A stretch of DNA of 64,000 bases, taken from positions 806,001 through 870,000 of the forward strand of contig NZ_JBHEQA010000002.1 of NCBI RefSeq assembly GCF_043678055.1. Reading direction: 5' to 3'. This DNA is from Spongiimicrobium salis (GTDB lineage Bacteria; Bacteroidota; Bacteroidia; Flavobacteriales; Flavobacteriaceae). The number at the start of each line of letters is the position of its first letter. Within the stretch, counting starts at the first letter, position 1. Under the pieces are notes generated by a model, which saw nothing but the letters and a program-made list of their open reading frames with translations, was not told the origin of the DNA and did no database searches. A program made the translations under genes and the position numbers. Below are positions 34,301 through 42,849 of this stretch, in pieces.

Positions 34301-34362
34301 CAAATGACAGCAAGGTGACACCCAAATGTCGTCTATGCGGTAACGCCTTATCCATAGCTTTG
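34301..34362 (+). promoter_or_regulatory. Shared promoter/operator architecture, copy 1 (serine hydrolase)
   Basis: The element reads CAAATGACAG-N5-TGACA-N6-TGTCGTCTA (34301-34335). Then 19 bp separate it from the exact -7 box TAGCTTTG (34355-34362), 20 bp before the ATG. No TTG is present at -33, so the repeats probably bind an activator. The same element with identical spacing lies at 44624-44685. Confidence 0.7.
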
Positions 34363-34382
34363 TTTGCATAAAAACCTAGTTC

Positions 34383-35681
34383 ATGAAAAATCGATCAAAC
34401 AAACAAAATTATTTTTACGTTCTAAAGAAAGGCTCTTATTACCTGTTCAACATATCCCTTTTAAAATCTAAATTTTGGAAAGGGCTATCTCCTCTCCTAC
34501 TCGTTCCAGTTCTTTTATTCGCTTTGGCGAATTGTGCACCACAAAAAAAGGATACGATTAGCCGTTTGGATGGTACTGAAATTTCAAAAGATAGTCTGAC
34601 CTACAGCATTAATCAGTTGATGAACAAAGCAGAAGTCCATGGGATGGCCATTACAGTTTTCAATGATAATGAGCCTATTTACCAACATACTTTTGGGTAT
34701 AAAAATGCGCCTAAAAAATTAGTCCTTACGGATTCCACAAATATGTATGGCGCCTCCTTGAGCAAGGCGGTATTCAGTATGCTTGTGATGAAACTTGTCG
34801 AAAACAAGGTCATTGATTTAGATACGCCGCTTGAGTCCTATCTCCCCAAAAAAATTCATGAGTATAAACAGCTAACACGTTGGCACGATAACTATTCCGA
34901 TTTAAAAACCGATAGTTTGTACCACAAGATTACCGCCAGAATGTGCTTAGCCCATACCACAGGATTTGCCAACTGGAGGTTTTTTGAAGCCGATAAAAAA
35001 TTGAAGGTGAACTTTGAACCCGGTTCAAAATATCATTATAGTGGTGAAGGCCTGGTATACCTTCAAGTTGTACTGGAGAAACTTACCGCTAAAGGTCTTG
35101 ATGAATTGGCCCAAGAATTGGTTTTCAAACCTTTGCACATGGATAACTCTTCTTATCAATGGCAAACACGATTTAAGGAGGATTTCGCTCACGGTCATAA
35201 CTCCAAAGGTGAAATCTATGGTAAGGACATCGATAACGAACCGCGATCGGCCAGTACATTGGAAACTACTGCTGCGGACTATACAAAATTCTTAACTGCT
35301 GTTTTAAAGGAGCAGAACTTAAATAAAGCCTCTTATGCTGAGATGTTTAGTGCGCAAATCCGTATAAAATCGCTACATCATTTTGGTCCTGGTGCCAATA
35401 CAGTTACGAATAGGTACGATGCTATTAACTTGAGCTGTGGTCTTGCCTGGTTGTATTTTGATACCCCTTATGGGAAAGCAGTCACTAAAGGCGGTCATGG
35501 TGACGGATTCCAGCACTATTCCATACTATTCCCAGAGACTGGGAAAGGGATTTTAATCATGACCAATAGTGACAATGCAGAAGGTATCTATAAAGAACTA
35601 TTGGAAATTGCCTTAGCGGATGTCTACACCCCTTGGGAATGGTCCAACTTCATTCCATATCATTCAAAAACAAAGAAATAG
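34383..35681 (+). CDS. Serine hydrolase, class C beta-lactamase fold, lipoprotein
   Basis: This 432-residue protein has a basic N-terminus, a hydrophobic stretch and a lipobox (FALANC, Cys near residue 51), so it is probably membrane-anchored in the periplasm. The catalytic S-x-x-K is SLSK near residue 125 (MYGASLSKAVFSML). The second motif reads YHYSGEGL, and the third region has KGGHGDGF instead of KTG. This is the AmpC/esterase/DD-peptidase-like hydrolase fold. Real beta-lactamase activity is not implied. It is transcribed from a promoter sharing a 35-bp operator with the XRE/DUF4870 gene at 44 kb. Confidence 0.85.
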   Translation: MKNRSNKQNYFYVLKKGSYYLFNISLLKSKFWKGLSPLLLVPVLLFALANCAPQKKDTISRLDGTEISKDSLTYSINQLMNKAEVHGMAITVFNDNEPIYQHTFGYKNAPKKLVLTDSTNMYGASLSKAVFSMLVMKLVENKVIDLDTPLESYLPKKIHEYKQLTRWHDNYSDLKTDSLYHKITARMCLAHTTGFANWRFFEADKKLKVNFEPGSKYHYSGEGLVYLQVVLEKLTAKGLDELAQELVFKPLHMDNSSYQWQTRFKEDFAHGHNSKGEIYGKDIDNEPRSASTLETTAADYTKFLTAVLKEQNLNKASYAEMFSAQIRIKSLHHFGPGANTVTNRYDAINLSCGLAWLYFDTPYGKAVTKGGHGDGFQHYSILFPETGKGILIMTNSDNAEGIYKELLEIALADVYTPWEWSNFIPYHSKTKK

Positions 35682-35890
35682 CCGACATTAAAAATAAGGA
35701 AGGTTGATCGTGTAAAATAAATAATGGGAATGTGCTGCATGAATAACAAAACGCTTCTTCCCGTACAAAGGAACCGGCAAGGTTATTCTAACTTCAAGGA
35801 ATTCCAATAATTTGCAGAAGCATGGTGTATACTTGTTCACATATGTGTAATTTAGGTATCACTATTGGTAATAAAAAGCACCATGTTTAC

Positions 35891-36970
35891 ATGCAAAGCA
35901 TAGAACAAGTCATTCTACTATTAGTATCTGGTCAAGGTATCCTTATTAGCCTAGCACTATTGACCTCTATTTTTAGGCGGAATTATGCCAGTTTTTGCTT
36001 AGGACTCATCAGTTTTGTCATTACGCTTGAAATTTTAAATGCTTGGGCCACCGGAACATCGTATCACAATTCGGAGCATCCTTTTCCTTTCTGGATTTTT
36101 GGATCGTACTTGATTCTACCTCCCGCCCTATGGTTGTTTCTCCGTGCCAATACGATTTTCAACTTTGTACTCCGCCCTAGACATGCTTTACTATTTCTTC
36201 CAGCATTGATAGAAATTCTTGTTGAATTTTTCCTATTCTACTGGAACAGCTATTTCGGTGGCAGTTATCGGCTTATCGATAATGGGTTTTGGTTCTTTTT
36301 CACAGAGGTGTGCCCTATTATTCTTATGGTTATTACCCTTATTTCATTTTTGAGGGCACTTTTAAAAATGTCGAGAAAATCTGCGGACACTTTAACGATG
36401 GGATTTTCCAAAGAAGCGATCAAGCTTTGGGGTTTCTTTGGTGTTTTTGCCCTTTTAACCATCTTTTGGGTTCTACAGGGGCTTTTTCAATTTCAGGTTT
36501 TTTGGATTATAGAAATCATTTTATTGCTCTTCTTGTTTATAATAGCCTACTTAGGTTATTTTAAACCCTCATTTTTTGCAATTCCCAAAGCTACTCAAAC
36601 CAGAAGCGTCAAAGAGAAGTATCCACAATATCAGGATACCGAGGAATTGGCACGTTTAGAGCAATTATTTCGAGTAGATAAGCTTTATAGGCAACAAAAG
36701 CTGAATGTAAAGGATGTGGCCACACAATTACAACTTCCGCAACGCTATATTTCAGAACTGATCAATACCTACCACCATACCAATTTTAATGCCTATATCA
36801 ATTCCTTTAGGGTAGCCGAAGTGTTGGAACGCATCAACGACCCCAAGGAGAAGAACAAAACCTTATTGGGCATTGCTTTAGAATGCGGATTCAATTCCAA
36901 ATCTTCCTTTAACCAGATTTTCAAGGATGTTACCGGGAAGAAACCTTCGGATTTTCTCAAGGAAACTTAG
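35891..36970 (+). CDS. Membrane-anchored AraC-family regulator
   Basis: This 359-residue protein starts with about seven hydrophobic segments (about 5-230) and ends with an AraC-type DNA-binding domain (about 255-359): VKDVATQLQLPQRYISELI, then TLLGIALECGFNSKSSFNQIF and GKKPSDFLK. In Bacteroidetes such proteins are thought to couple a membrane sensor to transcription. The ATG at 35891 is preferred because the longer frame adds a Cys/His-rich non-hydrophobic tail with no signal. It is followed 85 bp later by an HExxH protein. A perfect hairpin (CCAAAATC/GATTTTGG, 36972-36989) lies just after the stop. Confidence 0.85.
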   Translation: MQSIEQVILLLVSGQGILISLALLTSIFRRNYASFCLGLISFVITLEILNAWATGTSYHNSEHPFPFWIFGSYLILPPALWLFLRANTIFNFVLRPRHALLFLPALIEILVEFFLFYWNSYFGGSYRLIDNGFWFFFTEVCPIILMVITLISFLRALLKMSRKSADTLTMGFSKEAIKLWGFFGVFALLTIFWVLQGLFQFQVFWIIEIILLLFLFIIAYLGYFKPSFFAIPKATQTRSVKEKYPQYQDTEELARLEQLFRVDKLYRQQKLNVKDVATQLQLPQRYISELINTYHHTNFNAYINSFRVAEVLERINDPKEKNKTLLGIALECGFNSKSSFNQIFKDVTGKKPSDFLKET

Positions 36971-36971
36971 G

Positions 36972-36989
36972 CCAAAATCGTGATTTTGG
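36972..36989. terminator. Stem-loop after the membrane AraC gene
   Basis: CCAAAATC (36972-36979) pairs perfectly with GATTTTGG (36982-36989) over a 2-nt gap, starting 2 bp after the stop codon. T-rich sequence follows only later (TTGTTTTTGG), so this may be a weak terminator or an operator. Confidence 0.4.
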
Positions 36990-37055
36990 ACGTCCAACAT
37001 TTGTTTTTGGGCGATTTGCATGTTTTTTTCGAATTGTTTTGGAAAAAACAAAATC

Positions 37056-37949
37056 ATGAGAACTATTCTTTTTTTTACTATCAGCTATTTTATCAACTCT
37101 CTGATGCTATTTGGGCAAGAGCACTTTTCAAATGATCCCTTGGATGCAAAATTTGTCGTTAGCGACTATAATAACTTTTGGAAGGCTTTTGACCAATTGG
37201 AAGATACCACAACCAATCCTTTCGAGGCCTATATTGAAAACGCCTCTTTAGGCTTACGTCCTTATGTACCGTATTTGACTGCCGAGGAAGTGTACCATAC
37301 CGTAAAGGCAAGAAAAGGGGATTATTTAAAATCACGACATGTTCTTGACAATCTGGATATAGAAAAGAAGAGGGTGCAAGGCATTTATGCTGCCATGAAG
37401 TATTGGTATCCACAAGCCGTATTCCCTCCCATATATTTTGTAGTAGGCGTATTTAGTTCTGGGGGCACAGTTTCGGAAAACGGCCTTCTCATTGGTGTTG
37501 AATTATTGGAAAATTTGGAAAACCTTGATGGATTGATCGCTCATGAACTCATTCATTATCAACAGCAAGTACAAGGCACAAATACGCTTTTAAAACAAGT
37601 TTTAAAGGAAGGCAGTGCAGATTTCATTGGAGAGCTCACTTCCGGGGTACTCTTGAATAAAAAGCTGCCAGAATATGGAGAGGCGCACGAAGAGGAACTG
37701 TGTAAGGAATTCGTACAAGTAATGCATGGGAAAGATTTTGGGGATTGGCTGTATCAAAAACCGAAAAATGAAAACCAACCAAAGGACATGGGCTATTGGA
37801 TGGGTTATAAAATTGTAGAAGCTTACTTTCATAAACAAGAAAACAAACGAAAGGCCATAGATGCCATTTTACATATTAAAGATCCGGAAGTTTTTCTGCA
37901 CCAAAGCGGGTACTTAGAGAAATACAATAAAAAAGGTTCTAAAAACTAA
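37056..37949 (+). CDS. Secreted HExxH metallopeptidase-like protein (DUF2268-type)
   Basis: This 297-residue protein has a signal peptide (cleavage after SLMLFGQ). The zinc motif HELIH lies at LIAHELIHYQQQ, and a downstream glutamate lies in KEGSADFIGEL about 20 residues later, as in gluzincins. The surrounding sequence resembles the DUF2268 predicted Zn-dependent proteases. It should act in the periplasm. It lies 85 bp after a membrane AraC regulator on the same strand, which may control it. The peptidase call rests on the motif. Confidence 0.75.
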   Translation: MRTILFFTISYFINSLMLFGQEHFSNDPLDAKFVVSDYNNFWKAFDQLEDTTTNPFEAYIENASLGLRPYVPYLTAEEVYHTVKARKGDYLKSRHVLDNLDIEKKRVQGIYAAMKYWYPQAVFPPIYFVVGVFSSGGTVSENGLLIGVELLENLENLDGLIAHELIHYQQQVQGTNTLLKQVLKEGSADFIGELTSGVLLNKKLPEYGEAHEEELCKEFVQVMHGKDFGDWLYQKPKNENQPKDMGYWMGYKIVEAYFHKQENKRKAIDAILHIKDPEVFLHQSGYLEKYNKKGSKN

Positions 37950-38115
37950 CATGATCAAGATAAGCGGTATACTATGGTAAAAAAGTAGGGAAACACTTCT
38001 CAATGCGCTTTCAACAGTGTTGTTTTCTACAATAAATACGGTGTTTTTTGTAGCGCCAAAACCCCTTTTTAATAGGACCTTTGAATCTAAGAGCAATACT
38101 ATTAAAAGGTTGATT

Positions 38116-39186
38116 ATGAAAAAGAACGCTTTATACTTTATGCCAGACATCAGTGGGTTTACAAATTTTGTACACGCCAATGAGATTGAACATAGTAAAC
38201 ATATTATCTCCGAATTACTGGAAGCATTGATAGATACCGATACCATGAATCTGCAGCTGGCCGAAATTGAAGGAGATGCCTTATTCATGTATACTTTGGA
38301 TATCCCCTCCTTTGCTACGGTAATGGAACAAAGTCAAAAAATGCTTGAAGAATTCAGCTATCAAATCGCAAAGTATGAAACGCAGCGAATTTGTCAATGT
38401 GGGGCCTGTATCAACGCTTCAAATTTAAAGATCAAATTTATTATCCACTATGGGGAAATTTCTTTTATGCGGGTTAAACATATGGTAAAACCTTATGGTA
38501 TAGATGTCATTAAAACCCATCGTTTATTAAAAAATAGTGTTTCGGTACATCAGTATATCTTGATATCTTCAGAAACGCTTGATTACTGGAATGTAGATAC
38601 GGCAGAATTTCCCTCATTTAAAGCAATGCAAGATGATTATGATTTGGGAAAGGCGGTCTACATGTATAAAGATTTGTCACAATTTAAAATAAGTTCGGAA
38701 AAAACAATACAAAAAATTGGTATTCAAAAACCGGATTCCCCTCCTGCCTTTCATTTTTCCACGGTTTTGGAAGCTAATGTGTCAGACGCGTATACGCTTA
38801 TTACCGATTTTAGTATTCGAACAAGCTGGTACAAACTCGTAGACGATTTGTTATTTGACGCGTATCGGATAAATAGAGTTGGAACACGTCACAATTGTAT
38901 TTCAGGTTCAAGCATCTATAAAGTAGCTACTTTAGGGGGTAAAACCAAAGAGGAACAGCTTGTTTATGGCGAAAAAACAGAAGACATTGAGCACTTGGAA
39001 ACCTTCTCCTATTATATGACGTTAAATGCAATTGCTCCCGAGAAAACGTGTTTGACCACCGAGGTATTCTTTACCTATTCTACTAAAGATCCAGGGATAC
39101 AACATCAGATTCGGCGGACATTGGATCATGTGTGGAGCGATAGCCTTGATCGACTTGCAGCACTTTTTGTTCCGGTTGAAGTTTAA
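38116..39186 (+). CDS. DUF2652 (cyclase-like) protein with C-terminal SRPBCC domain
   Basis: This 356-residue cytoplasmic protein begins YFMPDISGFTNFVHANE, then SELLEALIDT and AEIEGDALFMY. This is the DUF2652 pattern, which resembles class III nucleotide cyclases (the D-I-S-G-F metal site) but lacks a full catalytic set. The C-terminal part (about 205-350), with FHFSTVLEANVSDAYTLITD and WYKLVDDLLFD, fits an SRPBCC (START-like) ligand-binding domain. The ATG at 38116 precedes the conserved motif; longer starts add unrelated sequence. Function is unknown; a small-molecule sensor is a reasonable guess. Confidence 0.7.
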   Translation: MKKNALYFMPDISGFTNFVHANEIEHSKHIISELLEALIDTDTMNLQLAEIEGDALFMYTLDIPSFATVMEQSQKMLEEFSYQIAKYETQRICQCGACINASNLKIKFIIHYGEISFMRVKHMVKPYGIDVIKTHRLLKNSVSVHQYILISSETLDYWNVDTAEFPSFKAMQDDYDLGKAVYMYKDLSQFKISSEKTIQKIGIQKPDSPPAFHFSTVLEANVSDAYTLITDFSIRTSWYKLVDDLLFDAYRINRVGTRHNCISGSSIYKVATLGGKTKEEQLVYGEKTEDIEHLETFSYYMTLNAIAPEKTCLTTEVFFTYSTKDPGIQHQIRRTLDHVWSDSLDRLAALFVPVEV

Positions 39187-39259
39187 GTAGACCATACGAT
39201 TATCTCTTTACATTGAAAAAAATGCTGTTAAAGTTTACATAATTACCAATCTCCAGGAG

Positions 39260-39277
39260 CAACCTTTAGAAAGGTTG
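39260..39277. repeat. Short hairpin between 38116- and 39334-genes
   Basis: CAACCTTT (39260-39267) pairs with AAAGGTTG (39270-39277) over 2 nt. There is no T-run, so it is more likely an operator or mRNA structure than a terminator. Confidence 0.3.
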
Positions 39278-39333
39278 TCGAAATACAAGCTAAGAACCGC
39301 TATTATTATCGTTCAATCTTAAATGGAACGATC

Positions 39334-40083
39334 ATGACAATTAAATGTACAATTACGCTTTTCTTTTTGAGTATTATGACCCTCCACGCCCAAAATGCTG
39401 AAAAGATTTTAAAGACCTATACCAAAAAATCCGGAGGTCAAAAAAACTGGGATAAAATCAACAGTATGCAGGTTGAAGGCACTGCTAAATTAATTTCACA
39501 AGGAGGCATGGAACTACCTTTTAAAAGAATCATGAAAAAAGATGGAAAGCAAATCACTTCCCTTGAAATTAATGGTATGGACTATATTTCTATTGCCTAC
39601 GATGGCACTATAGCCTGGGGTTCCAATGCACAAATGGAAGCAGAAGAAAAAGATGCCGATATGACCAAGAATACGATCCTAAGTCGGTTCGATTTTCCAT
39701 ATCCCGGTCATAATTGGAAATCTAATGGCTTCAAGGCGGAGTATATTTCCAAGGTGACCATTAATGACATATCCACCTACAAATTAAAATTAACCAAGCG
39801 CCCACAATGGGTAGCGGGCAAGGAAATTGAAAACATTCTCTTCCTATATATCGATACGCTACGTTACCTTCCCGTACTTTCGGAGTCCAAAGTAGTTGCA
39901 AAAGGTCCTAATCAAGGGCGAATGATGAAGTCCTATTTTTCAGATTACAAGGCTGTTGATGGGTATTGGTATCCCTTTACAGTTACCATGAAATACGGAG
40001 AAGAAACGTTTCAGGTCCTAAAGACAAGCCGATTGGAATGGAATCCAAAAATAGTGGATACGGTGTTTCAATATAACCCCTGA
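39334..40083 (+). CDS. Secreted LolA/LppX-like protein
   Basis: This 249-residue protein has a signal peptide (LSIMTLHAQ). The mature sequence begins ILKTYTKKSGGQKNWDKINS, then SMQVEGTAKLISQGGMELPF, and includes YDGTIAWGSNAQMEA. This is the outer-membrane lipoprotein-sorting-like half-barrel seen in many Bacteroidetes periplasmic proteins. It is not the LolA at 6908, which is more typical. It may carry a lipid or amphipathic ligand. The gene appears to stand alone. Confidence 0.6.
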   Translation: MTIKCTITLFFLSIMTLHAQNAEKILKTYTKKSGGQKNWDKINSMQVEGTAKLISQGGMELPFKRIMKKDGKQITSLEINGMDYISIAYDGTIAWGSNAQMEAEEKDADMTKNTILSRFDFPYPGHNWKSNGFKAEYISKVTINDISTYKLKLTKRPQWVAGKEIENILFLYIDTLRYLPVLSESKVVAKGPNQGRMMKSYFSDYKAVDGYWYPFTVTMKYGEETFQVLKTSRLEWNPKIVDTVFQYNP

Positions 40084-40099
40084 CATTGCTTTGGCAGGA

Positions 40100-40270
40100 C
40101 TATTCAAGAACTTGCTTTTGGTAATCCTTACAGTCCTCAATATCAAAAATCTTATGAACATTCGTAGATTCCCAATGCCCCAATTTACATCCTAAAACTA
40201 GCATAGGCCGCCCCCATTACCCCATTTCACAATAAAAATTTGCACAATCGGTGCATTTTATATTTGCCAT
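40100..40270 (-). pseudogene. Cys-rich mini-gene interrupted by an in-frame TAA
   Basis: On the minus strand one 56-codon frame runs from ATG (40270) to TAG (40102-40100), broken only by TAA at codon 18 (40219-40217). Before the stop it reads MANIKCTDCANFYCEMG. After it, with no frame change, come WGRPMLVLGCKLGHW and FDIEDCKDYQKQVLE. The cysteines (CxxC, then three more) suggest a small zinc-binding protein. The frame lies 113 bp after the uracil-DNA-glycosylase gene and is co-oriented with it. The simplest view is a recent nonsense mutation (for example CAA to TAA); a sequencing error is possible. Confidence 0.5.
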
Positions 40271-40383
40271 ATCATTGCTTTTTAAAGCAAATAATGGGAT
40301 ATTTTCCTACCTTTTCCAGAATACTAAGGTGAATGGCAGGTATCTATAGATGGATGTTACATCTCAGTCGATTGACAATTCGT

Positions 40384-40953
40384 TTAAAGTGCTTCGGCAA
40401 TCCGAGCTTGCAAAGCCGGTAGCACCTCTGTTTTAAACCATTCGTTTTTTGCCTGCCAGATATTATTCCGAGGAGAAGGATGTGGCAATACAAAATATTT
40501 GGGCAAATAGTTCTTATACTGTCTTACGGTTTCTGTTAAAGTGCGCTGGGCCGTTTTGCCTAGGTAATACTCCTGAGCGTATTTCCCAATAAGTAAGATC
40601 AATTGCGGTGCATCCATCTGCTCAAATAAGGCATTGTGCCATTTTGGGGCACATTCCTTCGTGGGCGGGTTATCTCCAGATTTCCCCCTTCCCGGATAGC
40701 AAAATCCCATAGGGATAAGGCCTATTTTCTTTTCATCATAAAAAACAGTTTCATCGATCCCCATCCATTTTCTCAAATTCTCACCACTTTTATCATCCCA
40801 AGGAATTCCGGTTTTATGTACTATAGAACCCGGAGCTTGTCCTATAACAAGAATTTTACTGCTCGTATGGGCCGAGACAATGGGACGTGGTCCAAGGGGC
40901 AGCTTTTCACTACAAAGCGTACATTTTCTTATTTCAAAAAGTAAGTTATCCAT
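40384..40953 (-). CDS. Uracil-DNA glycosylase family protein
   Basis: This 189-residue protein has the UDG superfamily core. The water-activating region is VIGQAPGSIVHKTGIPWDD near residue 38. It then has MGFCYPGRGKSGDNPPTKEC, the central strand ILLIGKYAQEYYL and the DNA-intercalation motif LPHPSPRNNIW near the C-terminus. An N-terminal CTLC pair at residues 11-14 could be part of an Fe-S or metal site as in some UDG families. It excises uracil or related bases from DNA. It is the third gene of a minus-strand run behind a monooxygenase and a 60-residue protein. Confidence 0.88.
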   Translation of the reverse strand: MDNLLFEIRKCTLCSEKLPLGPRPIVSAHTSSKILVIGQAPGSIVHKTGIPWDDKSGENLRKWMGIDETVFYDEKKIGLIPMGFCYPGRGKSGDNPPTKECAPKWHNALFEQMDAPQLILLIGKYAQEYYLGKTAQRTLTETVRQYKNYLPKYFVLPHPSPRNNIWQAKNEWFKTEVLPALQARIAEAL

Positions 40954-40976
40954 CTATTTATTTTTTTATGACCGTC

Positions 40977-41159
40977 CTATACGCTGATAACCAAGAGAAC
41001 AAGGCCATTTGCTGTATGTAAAATTCTGTGAATCGCATATATTTTTTCATTCATTTGCACCCATTCCCCATGATGTGGTTGGGTTTTTAAAATGAGTTCC
41101 CCCAGGTCTTTTCGAGTATTATTAGCAATAATACGTACTTTCATAATATCGTTTTCCAT
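40977..41159 (-). CDS. Small conserved-looking hypothetical protein
   Basis: This 60-residue frame reads MENDIMKVRIIANNTRKDLG, then a basic stretch and an amphipathic C-terminus GLVLLVISV. It fits tightly between the monooxygenase (21 bp upstream) and the UDG gene (23 bp downstream), which supports it as a real operon member. No known domain is recognised. Confidence 0.5.
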   Translation of the reverse strand: MENDIMKVRIIANNTRKDLGELILKTQPHHGEWVQMNEKIYAIHRILHTANGLVLLVISV

Positions 41160-41180
41160 GATTGCTTTATACGAAGTGTT

Positions 41181-42308
41181 TTACTTTAGTTGATAAATGG
41201 CACTCCAATTCCTTTTAAAAATTGATCGGGGGGTGTTCTTTAATATATAGTTCCTTGGCCATACCCCATATTTCCAGTGCCCCATTTTGCCCATCATCCG
41301 TGATTGTTTTACAATCTGATCTACTTTTTGTTTTCTCTGGGCCTGAAAGTTTTTAAATGCATTATTTGGAGCGTTCACAATGGCATTTGCCAAATAATAC
41401 GCATCTTCAATCGCTTGCGCTCCTCCTTGGCCCATATTAGGTGTAGTAGCATGGGCCGCATCCCCTATAAGACATACGCTCCCTCGATACCATTCTTTTA
41501 AAGGTTTTACATCATAGAGATCGCTTCTTATGATGTTTTCTTCCAAAGATCCGTAAATGAGTTCGTTGACCATAGGATGAAAATCTGCAAAATAAGCCGC
41601 TAATTTTTCTTGAAGCTTTCCTGGAGTATCTTTTAGGCCCGGAGGGCTTAATTGAACGGCAAACCAATAAAATTTATGCGCTTCAATTTTGGTGATCCCA
41701 AATCGCAATTGCTGACCCCACATTTCTATTCCTCTATGCTGATATGCCTCATGCAGGGCTTTACTCGTACATATACCCCTCCAACAACTTTGTCCGGAAT
41801 ATCTGATTTTGCTTTTGGGAAAGAGTTGTTTTCTGATTTTTGAATGAATCCCATCTGCTCCGATCAAAAAATTGGTTTCAATGCTTGTACCATCCTCAAA
41901 CGAAACTTGTACTTTATGATTTCTATGTTCAAAATGCTTAAAAGATTTTCCCAAATGGATTTTATGCGCTGGAATTCGCTGCAATAGGCAATTTTGCAAT
42001 TCCCAACGATGAATGGACAAAGCATAGTATCCGTATTTTTCTTTAACATCGTCTTGAACATAATCAAACAAAGGGGACATATCTGGTTTTGTCAAGGTGA
42101 TTCGTTTCATGGCATTTCCTTTAGCCATTAAATCGTCCAACAGGCCAAGCCACTCATAAACTTGTAATGCATTTGGTGGCAAGAGTATGCCTGACCCGAT
42201 AGGAACTAATACTTCGGATTTTTCAAAAAGTTGATATGCTATTCCCAGTTTTTCAAAAGCCAAAGCAGTTGTCAAGCCACCAATACCTCCACCAATAATA
42301 CTATACAT
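41181..42308 (-). CDS. FAD-dependent monooxygenase
   Basis: This 375-residue flavoprotein has the dinucleotide motif GGGIGGLTTALAFEK at the N-terminus, the FAD ribose/NADPH region GADGIHSKIRKQLFP (about 150) and the FAD-binding motif LIGDAAHATTPNMGQGGAQA near residue 285. This is the class A aromatic hydroxylase layout. It hydroxylates a small organic substrate using NAD(P)H and O2. The substrate is unknown. A 9-bp inverted repeat (42333-42365) lies 25 bp upstream of its start and may be an operator. Confidence 0.92.
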   Translation of the reverse strand: MYSIIGGGIGGLTTALAFEKLGIAYQLFEKSEVLVPIGSGILLPPNALQVYEWLGLLDDLMAKGNAMKRITLTKPDMSPLFDYVQDDVKEKYGYYALSIHRWELQNCLLQRIPAHKIHLGKSFKHFEHRNHKVQVSFEDGTSIETNFLIGADGIHSKIRKQLFPKSKIRYSGQSCWRGICTSKALHEAYQHRGIEMWGQQLRFGITKIEAHKFYWFAVQLSPPGLKDTPGKLQEKLAAYFADFHPMVNELIYGSLEENIIRSDLYDVKPLKEWYRGSVCLIGDAAHATTPNMGQGGAQAIEDAYYLANAIVNAPNNAFKNFQAQRKQKVDQIVKQSRMMGKMGHWKYGVWPRNYILKNTPRSIFKRNWSAIYQLK

Positions 42309-42332
42309 CTTAATTTTTTAACGATAAGCGAT

Positions 42333-42365
42333 TAAAGCATACCAATATATCATTGATATGCTTTA
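42333..42365. promoter_or_regulatory. Inverted repeat upstream of the monooxygenase
   Basis: TAAAGCATA (42333-42341) is the exact reverse complement of TATGCTTTA (42357-42365), with 15 bp between. It lies in the 111-bp gap between the monooxygenase start and the next gene's stop. It looks like a dimeric-repressor operator; no regulator is assigned. Confidence 0.45.
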
Positions 42366-42419
42366 GCAATTTAAAAGGAAATCAAGAATTTTTTAGAATC
42401 ATTCTTTTTTTTCTCGTTT

Positions 42420-42773
42420 CTAAACGGCAACTTCGGGTTTATGTAAACTAACGACCACTAGTACTGCAATACCATTGATCCAATAGTAGTAGGCATCCAT
42501 ACCTTCAAAAGAAAAGATAAAAGGAGCCAGAATAAAAACGATAGCCACCGCAAAATCCACGATCAAGTGAAATTTATAAGGAATTACGCGCAATGCGCCC
42601 AAGTGATGATCGGTCAGTAAGGTTAAAACAAATGCTGCGATACCTGTGGCTACAGATAAGTAAAGTGCCATAGTGTTTACAGCCCCCAAGCCTAAAACAA
42701 AAGGTAAGACCATTAATGCAAGGGCTACGGGATAATCTAAGAATGCATGTATTCTTTTAGTAACAAATTTCAT
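42420..42773 (-). CDS. Small four-helix membrane protein
   Basis: This 117-residue protein has four hydrophobic helices (about 12-32, 35-53, 65-86 and 95-113) and polar loops DHHLGALRVIPYKFH and GMDAYYYW. The pattern is like SPW/DUF-type small integral membrane proteins of Bacteroidetes. There is no enzymatic motif. It lies behind the tandem-HTH AraC regulator on the same strand, which may control it. Confidence 0.65.
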   Translation of the reverse strand: MKFVTKRIHAFLDYPVALALMVLPFVLGLGAVNTMALYLSVATGIAAFVLTLLTDHHLGALRVIPYKFHLIVDFAVAIVFILAPFIFSFEGMDAYYYWINGIAVLVVVSLHKPEVAV

Positions 42774-42849
42774 GATGATTATTTTTAGTAATTAATATGG
42801 CACAAAGATGAAAAATGAACTAAAATGGGTTGCTACAAAAAAGTTCCTA

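Noticed and set aside
35733..35813. Short frame starting MCCMNNKTLLP
   Set aside because: 26 codons, no leader or terminator, no sign of conservation; probably the regulator promoter region.
40259..40266. Exact TATATTTG on the + strand
   Set aside because: It lies inside the Cys-rich mini-gene and no + strand gene follows.
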